NCBI GenBank assembly: GCA_964468355.1
Contig: CAYXSV010000005.1
Span: forward strand, 1-13,544
Direction: 5' to 3'
From: CAYSLZ01 sp964468355
GTDB lineage: Bacteria; Patescibacteriota; Microgenomatia; UBA12405; JAHJSD01
DNA length: 13,544 bases
In this document: piece after piece, positions 1 to 5,877 of the stretch
How the letters are laid out: every line of letters begins with the position of its first letter
How positions within the stretch are numbered: position 1 is the first letter of the stretch
Position numbers and translations under genes: made by a program
The notes under the pieces: generated by a model
Databases searched by the model: none
What the model saw: only the letters and a program-made list of their open reading frames with translations
Told to the model about the DNA's origin: nothing

Positions 1-59
1 GTACCAGAGCACCGCAGTACTAGTGTAAGCACAGTACACGGTAAAAGCACGGTACATGG
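1..59. repeat. 59-bp dispersed repeat, copy 1 (beside tRNA-Leu)
   Basis: This stretch matches the reverse complement of 6779-6837 at 55 of 59 positions; the differences are at 16, 17, 26 and 57. Its right half is two tandem 18-bp-type units (agcacagtacacggtaaa, then agcacggtacatgg). Here it lies 3 bp from the 3' end of the tRNA-Leu gene and outside any convincing gene, whereas the other copy is inside the PEP synthase coding region. It may extend beyond the left edge of the window. Confidence 0.85.
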
Positions 60-62
60 GTG

Positions 63-146
63 TGCCGAAGGTGGGAGTCGAACCCACAAGGTCAAAAGAC
101 CACACGATCCTGAACCGTGCGCGTCTGCCAGTTCCGCCACTTCGGC
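63..146 (-). tRNA. tRNA-Leu (anticodon CAG)
   Basis: Read on the minus strand, the 84-nt gene begins GCCGAAG and ends CTTCGGC plus discriminator A, giving a perfect 7-bp acceptor stem. The anticodon stem CACGG/TCGTG encloses the loop TTCAGGA, so the anticodon is CAG (leucine, CUG codons). A long variable arm (TGGTCTTTTGACC region) is typical of class II tRNAs such as Leu. The T arm has GGGTTCGACTCCC. CCA is not encoded, so it must be added enzymatically. Confidence 0.95.
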
Positions 147-164
147 TAAATAAATTTGCCAATT

Positions 165-209
165 CCCCGCCCGCAACGCCTGAGCAAACTCATGCTTGCG
201 ATGGCGGGC
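165..209. repeat. GC-rich imperfect palindrome upstream of tRNA-Leu
   Basis: The outer arms CCCGCC (166-171) and GGCGGG (203-208) pair. The inner parts also largely pair when small offsets are allowed (CGCAA..TGAG against CTCA..TTGCG), leaving a loop of about 6 nt. The block is much richer in G+C than its surroundings and contains no gene. It has no T tract, so it is not a classical terminator; it resembles the small mobile or REP-like palindromes common between genes in such genomes. The same CCCGCC/GGCGGG pairing recurs at 9643-9669. Confidence 0.6.
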
Positions 210-213
210 ACGG

Positions 214-225
214 CGCCACTTCGGC
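214..225 (-). repeat. 12-bp duplicate of the tRNA-Leu 5' end
   Basis: The 12 bases CGCCACTTCGGC are identical to 135-146, the 5' end (acceptor stem strand and start of the D arm) of tRNA-Leu, in the same orientation. The two copies bracket 67 bp containing the GC-rich palindrome, the layout expected of a small insertion with target duplication or of a partial tandem duplication. Confidence 0.6.
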
Positions 226-284
226 AATAACTATTAGAGTTTACCAAAAAATCGGGAATGGAACAAGCCAAACCGAGGAAAAAT

Positions 285-1622
285 TTATTTTCTTACCAAA
301 GTATAGTTTTCCGGATAGTATAGAAAGATTGCCGGTATTTCTTCCGAAAGAGAGCGTTGAAATTCATAGTAAACCTCTTTTCTTTCTTGAAAGTCAATGG
401 TTTTTCTTCCTTTTTCAAGAAGCTGGTCAATTTTGGGATTATCTAATCCGGTTAAATTTTCTGTTTGCGTTGAATGCCAAAAGGAATATTGATCCGGGTC
501 TGGTGGTATAATTCCGTATCCAAGGAAAATCTCAAAATTATTAGGATCAGGTGCAAAACGTGAAACTTTTATTTTCAAATTAACATTAAGATTTTCCTGC
601 CAGTTTTTTTTGATTCTTTCTGCCCAGTTTAATAATTCGGGTAATGTTGTTATAGTTAGTTCAATTGTTTCATTTGGATCCCACCCTTCTTCAAGTAACG
701 ATTTTCCATGAGCTGGATTATATTCGTATGCTTTAACATCTTGATTATATGCCCAGGATGTAGGAGCAATTGGGCTTATTGCTCTATCTTTTTCTTCCGG
801 TTTTTCAAGGCAGTAAGCTAATCCTTGCCTTACTCTTTTGTTATCTAAAGGTGCAATCCTAGTATTGAAAAATGCAGCAACGTAATTAGTGTTTCTTTTT
901 CGGTCGGTTTTAATTTCAATATTGTTCCAATTTGATATTTGTTCTATTTCAGTAACTCCCCTGGCTTCATCAATTTCACCGAGTTTATAGGCGGTAATTA
1001 GGTTTTCTTCATTTGGATAAAAATTTACATAAAGCCTTTCTTTTTCAAGACCATTTTTAACTAATAATATTCTAGATATTGCTCCGGCTTGAATTTTAAT
1101 ATTCTCTATTTTATATTCACCCAAGCCGATTTTTTTCTTTTTAATTAAAGGTTGTGTTAAAAGTGTAGGTAGTGGAGCAAAGGATGAATCTAATTTAATT
1201 GATATTTGGTTAGGCTGATAAACAAACTCAGTACCCTCAATAAAATAGACAACTTGATTTGGCTTTAGCGGATCTCCGTCTTGCCAATAAATATCATCTT
1301 TAAGGAAAAAGGTATATTCTTTTCCTTCCATACCAACTGTCCAGTTTTTAACTATCGGTGAGCCGGTAGCTCGGCTGTTAGGAAGTATTTCTGTTAATCC
1401 GTAACTAAAAAGATGTGAAATTTCAGGAGGCAAGTTAGAAATCCTATATTTACCAACCATTCCTATTCTCTTGGTTTGAGGAAAATATTTAGCAATTAAC
1501 GGTGATAAGTTGGTTAAGAGGTAAAAAACACCGCCGCCGATTATAAAACTTATTACAATTGAATACCAGTAGCGTTTAATTAGTTCAACAATATATTGAA
1601 ACCAAAATTTTAATCGTTTCAT
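285..1622 (-). CDS. membrane-anchored family 5 extracellular solute-binding protein
   Basis: This 445-aa protein belongs to the SBP_bac_5 (oligopeptide/dipeptide binding) fold. An N-terminal transmembrane segment at about residues 19-40 replaces a lipobox; no cysteine is present there, so it is probably tethered by this helix on the outer face of the membrane. Family features include the early segment with KNW and YTFFLKDDIYWQDGDPL (about 90-120), the NTRIAPLDNKRVRQGLAY block (about 253-270) and the late DPDQYSFWHS and PKIDQLLEKGR segments. The binding domain is only about 395 aa and stops just after FLYYPENYTLVRK, where relatives usually continue for a few tens of residues, so the C-terminus looks shortened. 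No permease or ATPase gene is in the window. The start lies 4 nt after the SecG stop, so it is the last gene of the operon. Substrate unknown. Confidence 0.85.
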   Translation of the reverse strand: MKRLKFWFQYIVELIKRYWYSIVISFIIGGGVFYLLTNLSPLIAKYFPQTKRIGMVGKYRISNLPPEISHLFSYGLTEILPNSRATGSPIVKNWTVGMEGKEYTFFLKDDIYWQDGDPLKPNQVVYFIEGTEFVYQPNQISIKLDSSFAPLPTLLTQPLIKKKKIGLGEYKIENIKIQAGAISRILLVKNGLEKERLYVNFYPNEENLITAYKLGEIDEARGVTEIEQISNWNNIEIKTDRKRNTNYVAAFFNTRIAPLDNKRVRQGLAYCLEKPEEKDRAISPIAPTSWAYNQDVKAYEYNPAHGKSLLEEGWDPNETIELTITTLPELLNWAERIKKNWQENLNVNLKIKVSRFAPDPNNFEIFLGYGIIPPDPDQYSFWHSTQTENLTGLDNPKIDQLLEKGRKTIDFQERKEVYYEFQRSLSEEIPAIFLYYPENYTLVRK

Positions 1623-1626
1623 TTGA

Positions 1627-1839
1627 TTAAATGAGTAACTGTAAAACAGAAAGCGCTATAAATATGAAAAGAGTAAAAAAAGTCAATAAATAGGTTAATC
1701 TTTCCATTCCTCTTCTTGTATGTTTGGGTTTAATCAAAGAGATGCTTTGTCCGGTATTTTCAGAAGAGGTTTGCAAAAGAATAAGGCCGGTTAAGATTAC
1801 TGATAAAACAATTTGGATGATTAAAAGTGTTTCTTTCAT
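1627..1839 (-). CDS. secG: preprotein translocase subunit SecG
   Basis: At 70 aa this is the normal size for SecG, the small accessory subunit of the SecYEG channel that aids SecA-driven export. Two hydrophobic helices (about 4-22 and 50-69) flank a polar cytoplasmic loop. The LILLQ motif closing helix 1 and the short Gly/Ser-containing loop followed by an R-R-G-M-E-R-L-T-Y stretch leading into helix 2 are typical. Its ATG overlaps the TGA of the upstream holin-like gene (ATGA), indicating translational coupling, and the solute-binding protein starts 4 nt after its stop. It has a clear functional link to its neighbours, all of which are exported or membrane proteins. Confidence 0.85.
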   Translation of the reverse strand: MKETLLIIQIVLSVILTGLILLQTSSENTGQSISLIKPKHTRRGMERLTYLLTFFTLFIFIALSVLQLLI

Positions 1840-2237
1840 TTTAAAAGCCAGTGAAATAAATTAAAAATTAAATTAAGTAAAAAGGCGCTTAAAATATATG
1901 TAGCAATTAAGGAAAAACTTATTGATGGAATAATTAATCCCTGCCAATTTATTCCCGGGAAATAATATTTGCTTATAGTAAAACCATTAATAAAAATTGT
2001 AATTAGGTATAAGCCGATAACGTTAATTATCCATCTTAATGTACCTAGAGTTAATAGATTTATTGGTAAAAATAGTATGTTAGCAATCGGCTTTATTAAA
2101 TACTCAAAGCCGGCTAATGCTGCTGCCGCTATTATTGTTGTTTTAACATTATTATTAAAGGAAATTGACGTGATTAATAAACTTGTTATTTTTAAAGCTA
2201 AAAACCATATAAAAAGGGTCTTCAATATTTTTTTCAT
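1836..2237 (-). CDS. four-helix membrane protein, phage-holin family 4 (YvlD-like)
   Basis: This 133-aa protein is almost wholly hydrophobic, with four predicted helices (about 5-23, 29-48, 55-81, 102-132). The segment LIKPIANILFLPINLLTLGTL is the hallmark of the PF04020 holin-like superfamily, typified by YvlD. The name is historical; these chromosomal proteins are not shown to lyse cells, and their role is unclear. I chose the ATG at 2237 over a TTG at 2255 because the GGAGG Shine-Dalgarno overlaps that TTG and lies 11 nt before the ATG. The ATG also forms an ATGA overlap with the stop of the transglutaminase-like gene. The stop in turn overlaps the secG start, so all three are coupled. Confidence 0.8.
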   Translation of the reverse strand: MKKILKTLFIWFLALKITSLLITSISFNNNVKTTIIAAAALAGFEYLIKPIANILFLPINLLTLGTLRWIINVIGLYLITIFINGFTISKYYFPGINWQGLIIPSISFSLIATYILSAFLLNLIFNLFHWLLK

Positions 2238-4003
2238 TTGAATAATTGCCTCCAAAGGTTATCAAAAAACTGCTTAAAATTCAATTTTTCAGTTGGGAAT
2301 TCAATTTTTTGTTCTTTTTGGTTAATTACGACTAAATAGCTAGGTTCTGAAAAAATTCTCTGGAAAAAGCCGGGATTTTTGACTTCATAAATAACCTCTC
2401 CCAGTGGAGGCAATACCTTAATAACTTTATCTTCCTTATTTTTTTTCCAATTAACTAAATTTACGTTTACATCATAAGTAGGAGAAAAAGATGAGTTGAT
2501 TATTTTTATGGAAGATGTTTGATCATTATCCTTGATAAATTCAACTTCAAAACTTGGTTCAGGTTTTGGAAGGAGCTTTTGAGCAAATTCAACATTTACA
2601 TTTTTACTCAAATTATTGTCCTTATAAAAACCGGGTGGGGCTGGTTTTGTACTACTGTGACCGTGAACTACAAAGACGAAATGACCTAAATCAAAATTAT
2701 TAATAAAATCGATACCCTCGGTAGTTTTAGCCCAAGTTGGATCAGCCGGTATCCACAGTCCCTTATCTGAATCCCAATATTCGACCCAGGAATGAAGGAC
2801 GTCATTTTCAGCTGACAAGGTGAATAGTTTTTTATCGCTGGTGAAAGCAAATCCTTGTAATTCTCGGCTGGGTATGCCGCTGGCTCTTGAGAGAGCAACA
2901 AAAAGATCGCTAAATTCAGTACAAACTCCTCCTTTATCCTTTATCGCTTGTAATGCGCCTTTTCTTTGTGACTGTTCCAAATTTTCATAATCATAATCCA
3001 ATTCACTGACGACAAAATCATAAACCTGGTTAGCGTTAGTAAAATAATTGCCCAGGTCCTGAATAGTAGGAGAATCTACCTGCCAGTATTGATCGTCTTT
3101 AAGATAGGCGTCTAGGGGTTTGTCGTCATAAAGTTTTGTAAAATTTTGGTTATCAGGGCCGGAGAAAATTTTAGCTTGTCCTTGTACATTAACCTCTAAT
3201 TGTTCTCCTCCTTCCAGTGAGTATAAAGCCAGCCAGTTATAGTCGTCATCTGTAAAAATCTTGATTGGCTTGGGATCAATAGAGGTTAAAAAAACATTTT
3301 GGTAGCTGGTATCAGGAGGAATGGGGATAGTTTTATTTACGGATTGCGGGCTGTTATTAAATAAAGAAAAATTTAAATTAAAATTAAAAATTTGAAAATC
3401 GCCGAAAGCAAGTAAGATTTGGTTATCTTGTAATTGTTTTTTTTGATATTCAAGAATAATTTGGCCGTCCGTTATTGTTTCTCTATACGGCTTAACCGAA
3501 GAAAAAGATAAGCTTCCAAAAGGTTCAGGGATTTTAATAGTTAGATTCAAATTATTAAACTGATTAACATTAGATAAGCTTGGGATGTTTATTTCCCAAA
3601 TTTGGCCGCGTTTTTTTCCTAAATCAGGTATTTCATAGTTAACAAAAAACTCGGTTTTTTTATCTTTACCTACTTCTGGTTCATTAAAAGCCAAGGTGAT
3701 AATAGTTTCGTTTTCGTTTTCAACAACTTTATTTAAAATAGACCCGCCGGAGTCTTCGGCGGAGATATTTTCAATTTTATTTCCAATAATATTAAGCTGG
3801 TACTCTTTTGGAAAAATATGTGAAAAATTATTAACCAGCCCTATTTTTTGGGTGACCTGCGCGTTCCCCCTTGACCCCAATTGATAAGTAATTTCACTTG
3901 TCGTTTCAAACTCTGTTTGGGCGGCAGTCGGAAGTGCCGTCAAAAATAAACTTAAAAATAAAAAAAGAAACTTTGATAAAATAGAATAAGCAACTAATTT
4001 CAT
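2234..4003 (-). CDS. exported transglutaminase-like (cysteine protease fold) protein
   Basis: 589 aa. Residues 1-28 form a signal peptide with a long hydrophobic core and a likely cleavage after PTAA. About 30-300 is a beta-rich extracellular region with no motif I can name. About 320-425 is a transglutaminase-like core with the expected triad: Cys361 in GGVCTEFSDLFVALSRASGI, His404 in LHSWVEYW, and Asp421 in WIPADPTW. About 480-565 looks like a second beta-sandwich domain. No membrane helix follows, so the protein is probably secreted or cell-surface bound. Families with this core include peptidases, amidases and crosslinkers, and the sequence does not say which. It is the first gene of the envelope operon, expressed from the 4015-4020 promoter, apparently with a leader of only a few bases and no Shine-Dalgarno. 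Confidence 0.85.
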   Translation of the reverse strand: MKLVAYSILSKFLFLFLSLFLTALPTAAQTEFETTSEITYQLGSRGNAQVTQKIGLVNNFSHIFPKEYQLNIIGNKIENISAEDSGGSILNKVVENENETIITLAFNEPEVGKDKKTEFFVNYEIPDLGKKRGQIWEINIPSLSNVNQFNNLNLTIKIPEPFGSLSFSSVKPYRETITDGQIILEYQKKQLQDNQILLAFGDFQIFNFNLNFSLFNNSPQSVNKTIPIPPDTSYQNVFLTSIDPKPIKIFTDDDYNWLALYSLEGGEQLEVNVQGQAKIFSGPDNQNFTKLYDDKPLDAYLKDDQYWQVDSPTIQDLGNYFTNANQVYDFVVSELDYDYENLEQSQRKGALQAIKDKGGVCTEFSDLFVALSRASGIPSRELQGFAFTSDKKLFTLSAENDVLHSWVEYWDSDKGLWIPADPTWAKTTEGIDFINNFDLGHFVFVVHGHSSTKPAPPGFYKDNNLSKNVNVEFAQKLLPKPEPSFEVEFIKDNDQTSSIKIINSSFSPTYDVNVNLVNWKKNKEDKVIKVLPPLGEVIYEVKNPGFFQRIFSEPSYLVVINQKEQKIEFPTEKLNFKQFFDNLWRQLFK

Positions 4004-4038
4004 ATTAATAACTCATTATACACAAAATACACATACTA
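4004..4038. promoter_or_regulatory. 35-bp divergent promoter region (overlapping -10 boxes)
   Basis: On the minus strand a perfect TATAAT occupies 4020-4015, 11 nt before the transglutaminase-like ATG. On the plus strand TATACA at 4017-4022 lies 16 nt before the rsmI ATG. The two boxes overlap, so the polymerases would compete. Neither gene has a Shine-Dalgarno. Predicted starts leave leaders of roughly 5-10 nt. The -35 regions would fall inside or near the opposite gene and are weak. Confidence 0.5.
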
Positions 4039-4719
4039 ATGTCATTATATATAATCTCGACCCCGATTGGCAACCTTGGCGACATGACTGAAAGAGCAAA
4101 GCAAATAATCAATGAAGTTGATATATTAGCCGCTGAAGACACCCGAAAGGCGTCAAACTTAATAAACCACTTTGGATTATCCGTTTCTAGTTTAACTGCC
4201 TATAACGAACATAATAAAAATCAAAAAATGCCGGAGATACTAAATTGGTTGGCACAAGGAAAAAAAGTAGGCATAATCAGTAATGCCGGGACACCGCTTA
4301 TCTCCGACCCCGGATATCAACTGGTCAGGCAGGCGGTAAACCGGGGGTATGAGATTATTTCTGTACCGGGACCGACTGCGTTAATTAGCGCTCTTGTTAT
4401 TTCCGGATTTCCGCCGACCCGGTTTTCTTTTTTAGGTTTTTTGCCAAAAAGTGAAGGTAAAAAAATTAAAATATTAAAAAAGATAAAAAAATCAGCTGAT
4501 TTACTGCCGACCGTAATTATTTACGAATCACCAAATAGAATAATCAAGACTTTAAAGTTAATAAAAAAAGAACTAGGTGAAATTTCAATAGTAGTTGGTA
4601 GAGAATTAACTAAAAAACATGAACAAAAAATTAGAGGTAAAACCAGTCAGGTAATTAATAAACTCCAAAAAAAAGACAAAATCCGGGGAGAAATTACTTT
4701 AGTGCTCAAATTAAAGTAA
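4039..4719 (+). CDS. rsmI: 16S rRNA (cytidine-1402 2'-O)-methyltransferase RsmI
   Basis: RsmI uses S-adenosylmethionine to methylate the ribose of C1402 in the 16S rRNA decoding site. Characteristic motifs run through this 226-aa protein: STPIGNLGD (7-15), AAEDTR (31-36), SNAGTPLISDPG (81-92), VPGPTALISAL (109-119), FLGFLPKSEGK (131-141), YESPNRI (162-168) and VVGRELTKKHE (185-195). It is about 60 residues shorter than the E. coli enzyme, lacking the C-terminal extension but keeping the whole methyltransferase fold. The ATG at 4039 fits the conserved N-terminus. No Shine-Dalgarno precedes it. Its end overlaps the enolase gene tail to tail by 9 bp, and it is the only plus-strand gene in the first 10 kb. 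Confidence 0.95.
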   Translation: MSLYIISTPIGNLGDMTERAKQIINEVDILAAEDTRKASNLINHFGLSVSSLTAYNEHNKNQKMPEILNWLAQGKKVGIISNAGTPLISDPGYQLVRQAVNRGYEIISVPGPTALISALVISGFPPTRFSFLGFLPKSEGKKIKILKKIKKSADLLPTVIIYESPNRIIKTLKLIKKELGEISIVVGRELTKKHEQKIRGKTSQVINKLQKKDKIRGEITLVLKLK

Positions 4720-5736
4720 ACGATTATATTTAGCTATTCTTTCTCCTCTATTTGGAGCGCCAAATTTAACAAAATCAACTTCTGCTTTCAATGCAAAATC
4801 AGCAATCCAGTCGTCATTTGTTGATTCGCCTCGGTGAGAAGCAATTGTTTTTAAGCCCAATTTTTTGGCTGTATCGACCGCCTGAAATCCAGCTGTAATT
4901 GTCCCCTGTTGATTTGGTTTAATAATTACGGCGTTGATTAATTTATCTTCGGCCGCTGTGCTTATTTTATCCTTGTCAGTCACGGTTAAATCATCTCCGA
5001 CTATTAATAATTTTTTATCGCCGTTAAAAATATCATAAAACTTTTTCCACAAATGCGGCTTGTTTTCAGAAAAAGGGTCTTCGACACTTTTTATCGGGTA
5101 ATTCTTAACCAGGTTAACCATATCATCTAGATCATATGGTTTTGTATTACCGGCTACATCTAATGCAATCGGCAGATTAAAACTGCTTAAAAGTTTTAAA
5201 ATACTTTCTTCGTCAATATCCGGCGGAGAAAAACCGCCTTCCACTCCAACAGTGGTCATCATATTTTTTTCCTCCAACTTCTTTTTAAGGCGGTGAAAAA
5301 CTCCAACTCCCTGAGTAACATTGTCACAAATTAACATAAATTCTTGTATTTTTAAGTTGTGATTGCCGTGTTTTTTACCTTCAAACATAAGCATCATTAA
5401 TTTCGGGTTGTGGTTGCAAACTAAATTTTTGGTTTCTAGTTTAAAAAAACCAGCTGAAACAGCCAGTGTGGCATTACTTCCCCACCCCCCATCAGTCAGA
5501 ATTTTATCCAAAGATTTTTGGTCCAACTCAACATCCTTAACCCGGCTTAAAATCGGATTTTCTATTTGTTTTATAGCAATTTCTACCCCAACCGGTGCTT
5601 TCTCGCTTTCGCCCAAAGAAATACCGGCCGGAACAGAGGCGGTAATTGATCCCCGGTTAGTTTTTAACTGGCATTCAATAGTCCAATTACCGTTTGAATT
5701 TAGTATTTTTCTCGCCTCTAAATCTTGTATTTTCAT
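4711..5736 (-). CDS. eno: shortened, divergent enolase (phosphopyruvate hydratase)
   Basis: Enolase interconverts 2-phosphoglycerate and phosphoenolpyruvate. At 341 aa this is 75-90 residues shorter than usual, yet most active-site residues are visible (yeast numbering in brackets): Ser40 [39], His123 [159], Glu132 [168], Glu166 [211], Asp193 [246], Glu219 [295], Asp248 [320], Lys273 [345], His301 [373], Arg302 [374], Lys324 [396]. From Asp248 to Lys324 the spacing is exactly canonical. The losses lie in the N-terminal domain, the first barrel strands and the C-terminus, which stops at KYNRLL. Departures include SNGN for the usual SRGN near residue 15, VEGG for DEGG, and SHRG for SHRS. GAGGG lies shortly before the ATG. 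The gene follows PEP synthase on the same strand, a fitting metabolic partner. It is either a minimal enolase or a relative with changed activity. Confidence 0.82.
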   Translation of the reverse strand: MKIQDLEARKILNSNGNWTIECQLKTNRGSITASVPAGISLGESEKAPVGVEIAIKQIENPILSRVKDVELDQKSLDKILTDGGWGSNATLAVSAGFFKLETKNLVCNHNPKLMMLMFEGKKHGNHNLKIQEFMLICDNVTQGVGVFHRLKKKLEEKNMMTTVGVEGGFSPPDIDEESILKLLSSFNLPIALDVAGNTKPYDLDDMVNLVKNYPIKSVEDPFSENKPHLWKKFYDIFNGDKKLLIVGDDLTVTDKDKISTAAEDKLINAVIIKPNQQGTITAGFQAVDTAKKLGLKTIASHRGESTNDDWIADFALKAEVDFVKFGAPNRGERIAKYNRLL

Positions 5737-5752
5737 ATTTGTTCCCTCTTCA

Positions 5753-5797
5753 GTATTAGCAAGCTTCAGCTTGCGTGACGCAGACTAAAGTCTGCTA
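5753..5797. repeat. 45-bp double-hairpin repeat, copy 1
   Basis: This copy is identical base for base to 5814-5858 (period 61 bp). Each unit contains two perfect inverted repeats: GCAAGC-TTCA-GCTTGC and GCAGAC-TAAA-GTCTGC. It lies in the 141-bp gap between PEP synthase and enolase, so the mRNA would carry four stem-loops between two same-strand genes. It lacks a T tract and looks REP/BIME-like. Confidence 0.9.
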
Positions 5798-5813
5798 TTT
5801 CAAACCAAAAAAC

Positions 5814-5858
5814 GTATTAGCAAGCTTCAGCTTGCGTGACGCAGACTAAAGTCTGCTA
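5814..5858. repeat. 45-bp double-hairpin repeat, copy 2
   Basis: This is the second exact copy of the 5753-5797 unit, separated from it by a 16-nt AT-rich spacer (5798-5813). It ends 19 nt before the PEP synthase stop codon. Paired stem-loops of this kind downstream of a gene often protect mRNA ends or damp read-through; that role here is inference. Confidence 0.9.
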
Positions 5859-5877
5859 GTACTAACTATTTAACCAT

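Noticed and set aside
56..511. Plus-strand 151-codon frame through tRNA-Leu and the end of the solute-binding gene
   Set aside because: It reads across a tRNA and antisense to a well-supported gene; composition is not protein-like.
1836..2237. Prophage holin as evidence of a phage region
   Set aside because: PF04020 proteins are common chromosomal membrane proteins and no phage genes are nearby.
2237..2255. TTG start for the holin-like protein
   Set aside because: The ribosome site GGAGG overlaps that codon; the ATG at 2237 makes the ATGA coupling.
5363..5788. Plus-strand frame opposite the enolase start
   Set aside because: Shadow of the enolase gene; enolase motifs on the minus strand are unmistakable.
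5753..5858. CRISPR array
   Set aside because: Only two units, a 16-nt spacer, double palindromes and no cas genes.
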